This document shows, piece after piece, positions 26,969 to 40,502 of a stretch of DNA of 64,000 nt. Source of the DNA: Planctomycetota bacterium. GTDB taxonomy: Bacteria > Planctomycetota > UBA1135. The stretch lies in contig JABHIE010000026.1 in NCBI GenBank assembly GCA_018671175.1, forward strand, positions 53,354-117,353, in the 5' to 3' direction. The translations under genes and the position numbers were made by a program. Position 1 is the first letter of the stretch, and the number at the start of each line of letters is the position of its first letter. A model generated the notes under the pieces. That model was not told the DNA's origin, ran no database searches, and worked only from the letters and a program-made list of their open reading frames with translations.

Positions 26969-29900
26969 CAAAAGAAAAGGCAAAGGGTCGAGCCGTCAAG
27001 AAGTAGTACGCGCTGACCAACGATACGGACGCGCCGTGGTCGTTCTGGTGTGAGCTCAGGAGAAGTGTCCCATTGACTTAAAAGGAGACCCTTTGCGTCA
27101 AGACGCAGGAGATGAAGCTGTGAAGTCGGGTTGCGAGTGGGCAGGGTGCAGGGGACGCTGACAAGCCATCCGTCGGAAAGTGGATACACGCGGAAACGGT
27201 CGAGTAACAATTGTGCAAAAGGTAAGCCTGACAAGGAAACCGATTGGATGCGTTTGATGCGTTGAGCCCCTAATTCAAATAGCTCTAAACGAGTCGAGCC
27301 ATCTTGCTCAGGAATCACCGAAAAAAGATGCTCGCCAAGGTCGCGGACGCCATGGTGCACACTCGCGCGCAATTGCGGAAAGGCGCGGCGTGGTTCTTGG
27401 AATGAGACAACCTGAGGATGCTGGTTTTGCGAAGGCCACCAAGAAAGCGCAGGCGACGGCGTGCTGCCCGTGCCTGGCACGAGTGGCTGATGAAGCCAGC
27501 CGCCACCATGACCAGCTGGAAAAGGCAGAGCTTGCGTCATGCCGTTTGGTGGAAAACTGCGGGAATGCTCAACTTGTACAAAGTGAATCTCGCCGTCTTG
27601 CGGCAGGAGCAAGCCTGAGTCGCGAACTGAAATCGCGGCCAATTCATAGGCTGCTGGCGCAAATGGAAGAGGCAGGAAGGCATCTTTGAGCACACCATGC
27701 AAATCAATGCGTTGAGCTTTGGGCAGGCGACTGGCGAGCAAAAACAAAAAACGCCCATCTTGGATACGGCGCAAATGTGTGTTTTTATTGAGGTGCAGCT
27801 CTCTTTTCATCCAGAGGTGACCGCTCGACAGCTCGCGGATTTCTAGGACGATCTCTTGGTTTTCGTCTAGCGTAAAGAAGGCGCACAACTTGCCGAGAGA
27901 GATGGGCGGCATCGCAAAATGAATCGGGTTTGGTAGCGTCGTTACGCGTACAGAATGGTCGAAGCCAAAATGTACGAGTCGCGAGGGGGTGAAAAAGAGT
28001 TGGCCGTCTGAGGTGGGTAGATGAGTGAGCTTTTGTTGCGGAAGTTGCTGCAGAAGTGATTCGGGCAAACTAGGACCCCTAGGCTTGAGCTCTGGCTCCG
28101 TGAACCATTGACCGTGGTCGTCAGGAGAGCTTCCGAACCATTGTGGGCCAGTCGCGCTTTGCATGAGTGCGCGGATGTCATTGTTGTGCAAACGCAATGC
28201 AAGCAGGTCGTCTGCTGGGAGCGTGAAGGTCTCTTGAGCCGCAAGAATCGGCGGCAGTTCAGGCAAGGAATGAGCTTCTGCGAAGATATCGCCTTGGAAG
28301 GAACGCATCATGGAAGCCCAAACTTTAGGAGACAAATCACGCACTGCCCGCGCACTCAAAAGATCAGCAAGTTGCCCATCTTGAAGGTCAAGGGCCAGTC
28401 GCTCTTGCAGGGTCGTTGCGACAACCTGAGTTTGCCCATAAGCTCTCAGGAAACCTTCAGAAATCTCGATTTGGCTTAAAAGTGCTGTTTGCGCCTCGTT
28501 TTCGTGGGTTTGGAGTAAAGTGCCTGCGCCACCCCTTTGAGTGCTAAGAGTTGCACTCAGTCGCTCTTGAGCCCATGCATGGTGCGCTTGCGCCGAATCA
28601 AGTTGCAACATTTTGACGAGGGCGACCCGCGCCTTTTCGGGCTGATTCATGGCGATTGATTGAATCACTTTCGCTTGCGCAACGCGGGCGGCATCAGGGG
28701 GGCTTCCGTCTAAGAGCCGCACTGCTTTTTCAAAGGCATCGGATTGAGGGGCTCGCGTAAGAAGGGCTTGGAGCACGATGCGAGCCGATTTCTTGTCGAC
28801 CAAAGCCGCATCAAAATGCGAAATGGCTTGTGCCGTTTCGCCAAGCGCAGAGGCCACTCTCCCTGCAACTAAATGCCAAACGCTGCTCATGGGTTGGACT
28901 TGGAAATGGGGTTGCGATTGATACGCTGAATCAAGAGCTTCTTGGAATTGGCGTACCCAAAGTTGAGTCACGCTCGAAAAATCAAAATCGACAAAGAGAG
29001 TTAGCAGTGAGGGCCATGCAAGAGCGCCTCGTTCTGCACTTTTGAGTGCCGCCAGTAAATCACGGTTTGATTTTAAGACATCAAAGCCATTGGAGCGAAG
29101 CGCAACGAGATGCCCATCAAGGGCCTGGAAATCACCTAGCGATTGAGTCTCGCTAGAGTGAGGATGCGTGAAGCCTTGCTCGCCAGTTGTCGCATGGAAA
29201 GACTGCAAACCAATGGGGCTATTGGCCGCGATGCGCCCGCGCGAAAGGAAACCACCTCTGATGGCATCGAAGCGCCAGTAATGATCAAAAAGAGTCGGGG
29301 ATGTCCAGCTCTGGCCCTGAAAGCCATCTTTAGAAAGAAAACCAGCTTGCGGCCCTGAGAACCAAATGCCATGCGGGCTAGCACCGAGCAGCTGTCGAAT
29401 GAAGCGATCATCTGTTATGGCGGACCATGTTTTTTGGACGCCACCAGTCTTGGGGTCGAGTGAAAAAACTTCTTTTGCATCGGTGGGGGCAAACACAATC
29501 GAATCTTTGCCCAAGGCGGGTGGCTCAAGAGTGAATGACACCGCGCGATCGGATTCTCTGCCACTTTGATAAGTGCGCAACGGCGTGCGTGGGTAAGTGC
29601 GCGTCCAGAGAGAGGTGCCTGTGGCTGCATCAACGGCACTCACGGCGCCAAGGCCACTCAAGAGATAAACAGTCTGCTCTTTTGCAACAGGAGGTGGGCA
29701 GGCCAACTCAAGCAAAATGTTGCCAAATAGGTTGGTCTCTTTGACGCCGCTGACAAGGAATGTTTTCCAGAGCTCGCGGCCCGTGTGCAGATCGAGAGCG
29801 AGCAAAGAAACATCAAGCGTGCCGACAGCGTTGTATACGGGCAGGAAAACACGGCCGTCGAGAACGGCAGGCGGCCCTGCGACAAGGGCGCGAGCCTCAG

Positions 29901-30966
29901 AAGAAAGTTGCGGTTTGCCGTCGGATGTCATCCAGGGCACTTTTTGCACCCAGAGCAAATCGCCCGTTTGCGCATCAAAGGCATAAAGGCGGCGCGCGGG
30001 CAAACTACGACGCACCGAAATGTCGCGGCGGAAGTCATCTTTGCGGCCTAATGCAAAAGCCTCTTGCAGGACGATAAGTAGCACACCTTCGGAAAGAACG
30101 GGCGTGTGGAGGAAGTCACTGTCAACCGCACTAAAAAGAGAATCGAGCTGATCCGTTTGTAAGGCCTTCCAGCTTTCGGGGGCTTGAAATTGCCATATCT
30201 TTTGGCCCGTTGCGAGTGAGAGCGCGGCACACTCGACCCCGTCGCTTGCCCACACAAAGCCATCTCGACTTAAAACTCGGTGGTGGCGTGCTTGCCCCAG
30301 CCAGTTGGATTGGAAGTGGAAAGACCAGGCCGGGCTCAAGTCTTTTGCCCATACCATGGGTAGTTTTGGGTCTTGCCCATGCTGAACAAATGGCGTGGCG
30401 TAAAAAGTGGAGTCGTCAAGATTGCGCCAAGTAACGGGCCAATCCTGGGGAGCCGAGCCCGCCTCGACAGAACCGCGATCTAAGGCAAGTTCTCGCCAAA
30501 GTCGCTTAGCGCGTTGGGCGGCTTCGGTGGCAGGGAATTGCCGAACCACGCGCGCGAGTGCGCCTCGGTGTGGAGGTCGTAGAGCGCTGGACAAAGCCTC
30601 ACGAGCTTGAGCTTCCGTAAAAGGCGAGGGCAAAAAACGAGATGGCTCAGCCTCGGAGTGAGCGCCAACCCATTTGAGGAGGCGTTGCTGTGCCGTGTGC
30701 GCGGCTCCGATGTGCAGGGCAGGGTCACTGCCTTGGATGACGGAAGTCGGGTTGGCCTGCGCGACTTGGCGTAAAAGGCTTAGAGCCGTTTCGATTTCGC
30801 CTTGCTCGAAAAGCAAATCAGCATCTTGTAAGAGTTCAGCCAACTTGTGGTCGACTGGCAGGCTGACTGCTCCTTGCGCAGTGAGGCCGGGAGTGAAGCA
30901 AAGAGGCAGTACTAGGGCAAGTGCGGCCCATGAGGCGCTGCGCGATATTGAGGAAAAGCTCAACAT
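26968..30966 (-). CDS. Giant exported PQQ-like beta-propeller/TPR protein
   Basis: 1332 residues from ATG 30966, which overlaps the previous gene by 7 nt and starts a good signal peptide (residues 1-32, ending LTAQG). A TPR-like pair follows (LLFEQGEIETALSLLRQVAQ). Then come PQQ-like blade signatures: AALSLATGQKIWQF, LYAFDAQTGDLLW, LLALDLHTGRELWK, VSAVDAATGTSLWTRTYP, VFSLDPKTGGVQKTW. A helical TPR-type middle (about 640-900) is followed by a second likely propeller to the C-terminus. No PQQ-binding residues or CXXCH haem sites were seen, so it probably acts as a scaffold or ligand-binding protein. Confidence 0.78.
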   Translation of the reverse strand: MLSFSSISRSASWAALALVLPLCFTPGLTAQGAVSLPVDHKLAELLQDADLLFEQGEIETALSLLRQVAQANPTSVIQGSDPALHIGAAHTAQQRLLKWVGAHSEAEPSRFLPSPFTEAQAREALSSALRPPHRGALARVVRQFPATEAAQRAKRLWRELALDRGSVEAGSAPQDWPVTWRNLDDSTFYATPFVQHGQDPKLPMVWAKDLSPAWSFHFQSNWLGQARHHRVLSRDGFVWASDGVECAALSLATGQKIWQFQAPESWKALQTDQLDSLFSAVDSDFLHTPVLSEGVLLIVLQEAFALGRKDDFRRDISVRRSLPARRLYAFDAQTGDLLWVQKVPWMTSDGKPQLSSEARALVAGPPAVLDGRVFLPVYNAVGTLDVSLLALDLHTGRELWKTFLVSGVKETNLFGNILLELACPPPVAKEQTVYLLSGLGAVSAVDAATGTSLWTRTYPRTPLRTYQSGRESDRAVSFTLEPPALGKDSIVFAPTDAKEVFSLDPKTGGVQKTWSAITDDRFIRQLLGASPHGIWFSGPQAGFLSKDGFQGQSWTSPTLFDHYWRFDAIRGGFLSRGRIAANSPIGLQSFHATTGEQGFTHPHSSETQSLGDFQALDGHLVALRSNGFDVLKSNRDLLAALKSAERGALAWPSLLTLFVDFDFSSVTQLWVRQFQEALDSAYQSQPHFQVQPMSSVWHLVAGRVASALGETAQAISHFDAALVDKKSARIVLQALLTRAPQSDAFEKAVRLLDGSPPDAARVAQAKVIQSIAMNQPEKARVALVKMLQLDSAQAHHAWAQERLSATLSTQRGGAGTLLQTHENEAQTALLSQIEISEGFLRAYGQTQVVATTLQERLALDLQDGQLADLLSARAVRDLSPKVWASMMRSFQGDIFAEAHSLPELPPILAAQETFTLPADDLLALRLHNNDIRALMQSATGPQWFGSSPDDHGQWFTEPELKPRGPSLPESLLQQLPQQKLTHLPTSDGQLFFTPSRLVHFGFDHSVRVTTLPNPIHFAMPPISLGKLCAFFTLDENQEIVLEIRELSSGHLWMKRELHLNKNTHLRRIQDGRFLFLLASRLPKAQRIDLHGVLKDAFLPLPFAPAAYELAAISVRDSGLLLPQDGEIHFVQVEHSRSFPPNGMTQALPFPAGHGGGWLHQPLVPGTGSTPSPALSWWPSQNQHPQVVSFQEPRRAFPQLRASVHHGVRDLGEHLFSVIPEQDGSTRLELFELGAQRIKRIQSVSLSGLPFAQLLLDRFRVYPLSDGWLVSVPCTLPTRNPTSQLHLLRLDAKGLLLSQWDTSPELTPERPRRVRIVGQRVLLLDGSTLCLFF

Positions 30967-33182
30967 AAATCCCACCGACGCCGAAGCGCCCATTCGAGAG
31001 TCGCGAGGAGTAGGAAGACAAACAACAACGGCCATGGAGAAGGCGGCGAGTCTTCTCGTGAAGTCACATGTTGAATGCGCTCTTTGCCGTCTAGGCGCAG
31101 TAAGAGCGCGTCGGCTTGAGCGAGAGTCACCGAAGTGCCGCCCGTGATTTGACTCAACTCTTGCAATGCCGCCGCATGGAGAGCGGTGTTGTGGTTTTCG
31201 AGAGAGGTCAAGGTCGCCGTGTAGGCCGCGCTAGCTAGAGTCTCGCCGCTTGGAGTTTGGTTGAGCGTTAAGCGAAGTGACTGAGGGCCAGGGGTCATGA
31301 TGCGAAGCTGGCCGCGGAATACACCTGGGTCGTCAAGAACAGGCTGCAAGAGCAGTGCTTCAAGGTCGTCGTGAAAAACAGGTATGCCGTCTGGCGCTTG
31401 CAAGGGCTCCCAGGAGGGGTCAAGTAAACGGGCCTCAACGGTTAGGAAACTGCCAACCTCTGGTTCTTGAGTGTCAACTTGAAGTTGCGCGCGGCCATCT
31501 GTGCCGCGTAAACGAGTTGAAGCCAAATGCCGAATGGCCGACCTCCAGAAACGCTCTAGTTGCCGCTCGCCTTGAGGGAAACGCCAGCGCCAAGTTTCGT
31601 CGACACCGAGCCATCCGACCCATCCGTCAGGCACGCGATGGCTGGCGGCGACTGGGATTTCTTTACCCATCGCATCCGTGCGCACGAGCCAGGATCGCGC
31701 GCCTGGTCGAAGTGCGCCAGACGGAGCCGCCCACCAAAGAGGGGCCTGTTCACCCCAGATTTGCCGAGTCTGTTCAGGGTCAAGTGCGAGAGATGAAACA
31801 GGGTGGGGGATGCCTGCGGCTGCGGGTTGGGCTCGGAAGGGGGCCGTGGGCGCAGGGTGTCCATCGAGCTGAATGGGGAGCAAATCGCCCAATGCGCCCG
31901 TTTGGAGAGCGGTTGAGCCAGCGCCCGGGCCCGCTAAGAAGAGAAGGCCCCCGCCCTTTTTGACGAAAGTTTCGACCGCACTCAGAAATCGCTCTCCGTC
32001 GGCAGGGTCAGCCGAGAGAGTTTCGGGGTGGGCGTCGCCGAGTAGGATGACATCCCAGTGGTCGAGAAGATTTGTGGCTTCGGTGGGAAGGCGAGTGAGA
32101 GGGGTCAGGCCAGAGGTGCACTCTTGGGGGAAATCACGCGATGCTGAGGACAGCCAGATGTGCGTGTCGAGGTTGCGGTTTGCGCGCAGCAGGCGGTTTT
32201 TGAGATAGCGGTATTCCCAGCGTGGGTTGCCTTCGACATATAAGACACGGATGCGAATTGCCTGCGGGTCAATGGCGACGGAGACGATGTTGTCGGCAAG
32301 CGCGGTTTCTTTTGCAGCTGGGGTTACTTTTGCCAACCAAACGCGCGCGCCTGCTTCCAGAACTCGCGCTTGCAGATGAACAAGCGTGCCGCTGGCGTTT
32401 GGGGTGGGTAGGGTCGTCGAGTCGAGGACACGCCCGTTTTCGTCGAGCAACTGCACCTGGGCTTGAGTCGGAAGAGCTTCGCCACGCGCACGCAGACGGA
32501 ATGTCATTTGCGCATCGTCATCGACAAGTAATCGCCCTGGGAGTCGCACAGGCTCAAGTGTGAAATCAGGCGCCGCTTGGCTCTGCCCAATCGCCACAGA
32601 ATGGACACGGATGCCTTCCGCGGCAAGCCGGGCAGCCATGGGTGTAAGCTCAGTGCCGCTGTTGCTGCGCCCATCACTTAGCAAAACAACATCTGGTTGG
32701 CTGCGACCTCGGAATTCAGTGAGCATCGAATCAAGAGCTTGGCCGATACTGGTTGCCGTGCCTTTACCCGTGAGTGCGCTGCCATTAAGTGGCATGGCTT
32801 GGAAGTCGTCTGCGAAACGATAAGCCGAGAGGTCGTAACGCTCGGCAAGTGTGCTTTGCCAGGAAGAGGCAAGGAGTTGTTTCAGAGCGGACAGGCGGGT
32901 TTGGCCCTCGACATCGGCGCGGTGCATGGATGCCGAATCATCAGCCAGGATGGCGAGTGGCGCGGGCTCGTCTTGGGTTGTGCTGTGCCGCCAGTGTGGC
33001 CCAAGAATCAGGATGGCTACGAGAGCAAGAAGAGCCAATCTCAGCCCAATTAAGACACGCCTCGCACCCAAACTTGGGTGGGGCAGGCGATAGGCCGCAA
33101 AAGCAAAGAGCGCAAGAGTCGGTAAAACCAGCAACGCCATGACCCAAGCTGGCGGGGAAAGATAGAAGAGCAGCTCGGTCAT
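30960..33182 (-). CDS. Membrane protein with VWA domain and glutamine-amidotransferase-like domain
   Basis: 740 residues. Two N-terminal transmembrane helices (about 10-30 and 42-62) are followed by a von Willebrand A domain whose metal site reads DDSAS at about 80-84, with VVLLSDGRSNSG later. Then comes a region with IRVLYVEGNPRWEYRYLKN and GGGLLFLAGPGAG, which resembles the class-I glutamine-amidotransferase-like fold of such Planctomycete proteins (no catalytic Cys seen). A C-terminal transmembrane helix ends in WALRRRWDLC. It overlaps the BatA-like gene by ATGA. It likely pairs with that protein as a Mg2+-dependent adhesion module. Confidence 0.78.
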   Translation of the reverse strand: MTELLFYLSPPAWVMALLVLPTLALFAFAAYRLPHPSLGARRVLIGLRLALLALVAILILGPHWRHSTTQDEPAPLAILADDSASMHRADVEGQTRLSALKQLLASSWQSTLAERYDLSAYRFADDFQAMPLNGSALTGKGTATSIGQALDSMLTEFRGRSQPDVVLLSDGRSNSGTELTPMAARLAAEGIRVHSVAIGQSQAAPDFTLEPVRLPGRLLVDDDAQMTFRLRARGEALPTQAQVQLLDENGRVLDSTTLPTPNASGTLVHLQARVLEAGARVWLAKVTPAAKETALADNIVSVAIDPQAIRIRVLYVEGNPRWEYRYLKNRLLRANRNLDTHIWLSSASRDFPQECTSGLTPLTRLPTEATNLLDHWDVILLGDAHPETLSADPADGERFLSAVETFVKKGGGLLFLAGPGAGSTALQTGALGDLLPIQLDGHPAPTAPFRAQPAAAGIPHPVSSLALDPEQTRQIWGEQAPLWWAAPSGALRPGARSWLVRTDAMGKEIPVAASHRVPDGWVGWLGVDETWRWRFPQGERQLERFWRSAIRHLASTRLRGTDGRAQLQVDTQEPEVGSFLTVEARLLDPSWEPLQAPDGIPVFHDDLEALLLQPVLDDPGVFRGQLRIMTPGPQSLRLTLNQTPSGETLASAAYTATLTSLENHNTALHAAALQELSQITGGTSVTLAQADALLLRLDGKERIQHVTSREDSPPSPWPLLFVFLLLATLEWALRRRWDLC

Positions 33183-35287
33183 GCAGCCCTCCTGGCGTCA
33201 ATGCGGTAGGCAACGAGGCTCTCAAAAAGGAGTATGGCAAGCAAAGCGCTAAACCACGGCCAAGGGTGCGGCGCGTTGGATTGAGTCGTTGAGTGCAGTT
33301 GCGCCTCGCGCCCGGGCAAGACTGAGTTGGCGGTTGGCACGAGTGCGGATGACTGTGGAATCAGTGCTTGCAGTCGCTCGGGAGCAGCCATCCGCAAATC
33401 GCTTTCTGAGCTGGGGGGATGCACAGCAAACAAATCGTTTTGCTTGAGCGTGTCGCCATTTGGTAAAAAGCGCGTGGACTCAAAACGCCAAATGCCGGCT
33501 TGGGTCGCTCGGACGGCGCGCGGGCTTTGCCAATCAAGTTGCAAACCATCGGGTGAGACCAGTTGCCCTTGGCTTTGTTTTGTCTCGCTGAGCGGCAGGA
33601 CGGCTGGAATCGTTAATGCCCTCTGGATGTTGTCGCGCGGCCCAAGATAACGCAGAAGGTCATGCACGAATGGCAGTGTGCCGCTCGGGATTTCTTCCAT
33701 ACGATTCCATTCTGGATATGGAAGAGCCGCTAAAACCGAAAACTTGTTGAATTCGAGGAATGCGGGCGAGCCGTCTTCGAAGGCCAAAGGGCTATTCCAA
33801 CTAGGTGCGGAAATGATTCGAAACGCCCTGTGTGGAACTTCTGTGAGCAAAGGAAGCCAACGCTCGTCTTGAAAAAATCGAAGCGCGGGGTGTTGGTCGT
33901 CGCGAATGTGCAAGCGAGTCGATGAGCCATCGCTCTGTGGCCGAATGCCCTGAAAATCAATCGGCGGGAGGGCCAACTCTGCGGCAAGCCCCTCGAGTGT
34001 TGTCGCTGTTTGCCCGGCAAGCTGAGGGCCGGCAAGCACAAGCAGCTGGCCATCGTTTTGCATATATTTCAACAGCGCGTCGGCCGCTAGCGCAGGGATC
34101 TGCCGTGGGTCAGCCAAGATGCAAATGTCAATGCCCTGCAGATCAATTGCCGACAATTCGGAAGGAGATTGCGTCAGCGTCTGCCAAGGAGATTGCGGGT
34201 CATCAAGCCCTAAATAGCGTAAGAAGGCCGCTGCGGGCAGATTGCTTTGTTGACTGGCAGAGTCTTGCACAAACAAAATTTGAGGCCGTGGCTCAACCAC
34301 TAATACGAGAGAGCGAGTGTCATCGCCTCGAAGCTCGTCAGTCGGGATGTGCGCCGTAAGCCGATGTTGCCCCGCACTTGGCGCCACGATGGGCACAAGC
34401 CACGAACTCTCGGAGCCCGGTGCGAGTGCAAGCGTATGGCGAGCAATCGGTGAGTCGTTGAGGAGTAGAGTGATTTCGCGCGAGGTTTCGCTCTCGCCAT
34501 AATTACGAAGCCGAATCTGAACCAACGCCGATTCTTGGCCTGACGGATGTGCTGGCTCAAGGCTCAATTCAAGAAGGCCAACATTAGGACGGACAGCGGC
34601 GCCTGTGTTGACGAATTGAATCGAGAACCCCAAAGCATCAAGTTGGCTCAACACATCAGCAAGCTCGTCTTGCTCATGCCAACTCGTCGCTTGAAAATCA
34701 GAGTAGATATGCACCCGCGCGCGGGTCAGGTTGAGCTCGCTATTTAAGGTGATGATGTCTTGCAAAGCAGCAAGGATGTGCACCGTGGACTCTTCAGGGG
34801 TTTCTAAATCACCCAAAGCGCGTCTGCATGCGGCAGGATCACCTGCTGCGAGAACGAGGCTTTGTCGGCCCGCCAAAATGAGTGCTGCGAAATCGCCGCG
34901 TTGCGTGGTCATCCCTCGGAGGCTGCTTTGAGCGCGAGCCTTCGCGCGTTGAAACGCCGTCGTGTCGTCTTCGTTGCGATGAGACATCGAGAGAGAGGCG
35001 TCTAAAATGATGATTTCAGACCGCGCAGAGACATTTGCCGCCCGTTCGGCGTTTGCGCCAGGCCCAGCCAGCACGAAAATTATAATCAATAGAGCAAGGG
35101 TGCGAAGCGCAAGCAAGAGAAGTTGCTCAAGGCGCAAGCGACGCTTTGTGCGGCGAATGGCTTCTTCTAGGAAGCGCATCGCTGCAAAGGCATGAGGCTG
35201 GAAGCGCCGGCGATTCCAGAGGTGGATTAAAAGCGGAATCAACGCCAAAGGGAGCGCGTAGAAAACTTCGGGGCGTGCGAAATTCAT
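33179..35287 (-). CDS. BatA-like aerotolerance-type membrane protein with VWA domain
   Basis: 702 residues. The first 80 residues are the BatA N-terminal domain: a short helix, the basic loop LIHLWNRRRFQPHAFAAMRFL, and a second transmembrane helix. A VWA domain follows, with DASLS at about 96-100 as metal site. The C-terminal half holds a second exported domain with VRNVG-like beta strands and ends in a transmembrane helix (LFESLVAYRIDARRAA). In other bacteria BatA-type proteins work with MoxR ATPases at the membrane. It lies between DUF58 and the second VWA gene with 4-nt overlaps on both sides. Confidence 0.82.
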   Translation of the reverse strand: MNFARPEVFYALPLALIPLLIHLWNRRRFQPHAFAAMRFLEEAIRRTKRRLRLEQLLLLALRTLALLIIIFVLAGPGANAERAANVSARSEIIILDASLSMSHRNEDDTTAFQRAKARAQSSLRGMTTQRGDFAALILAGRQSLVLAAGDPAACRRALGDLETPEESTVHILAALQDIITLNSELNLTRARVHIYSDFQATSWHEQDELADVLSQLDALGFSIQFVNTGAAVRPNVGLLELSLEPAHPSGQESALVQIRLRNYGESETSREITLLLNDSPIARHTLALAPGSESSWLVPIVAPSAGQHRLTAHIPTDELRGDDTRSLVLVVEPRPQILFVQDSASQQSNLPAAAFLRYLGLDDPQSPWQTLTQSPSELSAIDLQGIDICILADPRQIPALAADALLKYMQNDGQLLVLAGPQLAGQTATTLEGLAAELALPPIDFQGIRPQSDGSSTRLHIRDDQHPALRFFQDERWLPLLTEVPHRAFRIISAPSWNSPLAFEDGSPAFLEFNKFSVLAALPYPEWNRMEEIPSGTLPFVHDLLRYLGPRDNIQRALTIPAVLPLSETKQSQGQLVSPDGLQLDWQSPRAVRATQAGIWRFESTRFLPNGDTLKQNDLFAVHPPSSESDLRMAAPERLQALIPQSSALVPTANSVLPGREAQLHSTTQSNAPHPWPWFSALLAILLFESLVAYRIDARRAA

Positions 35288-36214
35288 AAGCCCTCCTTGC
35301 GTAACCGTGCTTGTCGCCGCGCGAGAAAAGTTGCAAGAATGGCATCAAGGGGCTCATCGGTACGCACACGAGAAAAACTCGCGCCTTGTTGCAGAAGCCC
35401 GACGCGCAGCGCATCAGCATGCTCGTCGAAAGCAGCGCGATACGCTTGGCGCACGGCTTGCGGTTGAATGCGAAGCTGCAAGTCGCTTTCGAGGTCATCA
35501 AAGCGCGTGTTGCTTTCGAAATTGAAATCAACTTCGGCGGGGTCAAGCGTGCGGAAGACAATTAAGTCATGGCCCGCGTGACGCAGTTGAGCCGCAGCCC
35601 GCAGAATGCTCGCGGGCTCAGCCAGGCAATCAGAAATCCAGACCACCAAACCCCGCCCATTGAGTTGGGGGATGGCCTGTTCAATCAACTCAACCGCGTC
35701 GCCCTGGCCCTGTGGCACCTGCCGCGCAATTTGATGCAGCGTATCGCGCCAGTGGCTCATGCCACCTTTATGTTCAGGAAGTAAAGCTTGCTCATGGCTA
35801 GCAGCTAGAGCAAATCGATCACCTTGATTTGCCAGCAGTAACCCCATCGCGGCGGCCGCCCAAGTCGCGTATTGCCATTTGCTCGGCCCACCTGAAGAGT
35901 AGCTCATGGAGGCCGACGAGTCGATCAGCAAGGTCGTGGCCAAATCAGTCTCGGCCTCAAACTGCCGCACCATCAGGCGGTCGGATCGCGCCGCAACCTT
36001 CCAGTCAAGGTGGCGGATGTCATCACCCGGTGTGTAGGCGCGGTGCTCGGCAAAGGTCGATGATGAACCGCGAAAATGACTGCGATGACTGCCGCCAGGT
36101 AAGCCCTCAACGGCCGTTCGCGCTCGTAGCTCTAGACCCTGAATGCGGGCGAGTAGCTCGGCGGGAGGCTGATGCGTGGCTGGCGCTTGAACCGAGGATG
36201 GCCCACTCGGCTCG

Positions 36215-36222
<8 letters not shown>
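35284..36222 (-). CDS. DUF58 domain protein (MoxR partner)
   Basis: 312 residues from GTG 36222, which overlaps the moxR stop by 8 nt; an upstream TTG at 36264 would add 14 residues that are antisense-constrained by moxR. The DUF58 signature YTPGDDIRHLDWKVAARSDRLMVRQ is intact, followed by a VWA-type DSSASMSY metal site. No transmembrane helix is seen, so it is a cytosolic adaptor. In this gene family DUF58 proteins are encoded directly after MoxR and are thought to link the ATPase to the membrane VWA proteins. Confidence 0.88.
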
Positions 36223-37235
<1,013 letters not shown>

Positions 37236-37243
<8 letters not shown>

Positions 37244-37502
37244 TCTTTTCTGAAAGGCTATGAATTTGAATAAGGTTTTGATCGGTGAGCGGGTCACTCA
37301 CGATGAATTCGAGATCTTTGGCGGCTGCGTTCATGTCGGCTTCTTCCTGAGTCGCGCGCTGGAGGGCGACTTTTTCTTCTTTGGTTGCGTGGGCAAGAGT
37401 GGTCAAAGATGGCAGCAAGATGAAGGCCCCAACCAGCAGCACTGCCACCCACAAGACGGCCTCGATAGCTCGGCGACGGGTGGCGCGGCGTTGATTTGCC
37501 AC
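37236..37502 (-). CDS. FtsB/DivIC-like septum-formation initiator protein
   Basis: 88 residues from GTG 37502, 5 nt after the eno stop. The layout is a basic N-tail (NQRRATRRRAI), one transmembrane helix (about 14-33), then a coiled coil (ATKEEKVALQRATQEEADMNAAAKDLEFIVSDPLT). This is the FtsB/DivIC shape, and ftsB directly follows eno in many proteobacteria, so the position supports the call. FtsB joins FtsL and FtsQ in septal wall synthesis. Sequence identity to known FtsB is not obvious by eye. It overlaps moxR by 8 nt. Confidence 0.6.
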
Positions 37503-37507
37503 GACGA

Positions 37508-40482
<2,975 letters not shown>

Positions 40483-40487
40483 TCGAG

Positions 40488-40502
40488 TAAAATTTAACTA
40501 TG
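40488..40502 (+). promoter_or_regulatory. Possible -10 box for pssA with a near-leaderless start
   Basis: TAAAAT at 40488-40493 ends 6 nt before the pssA ATG at 40500, inside the 17-nt gap after the ABC-F gene. No good -35 is visible at the 16-nt spacing. Confidence 0.28.
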
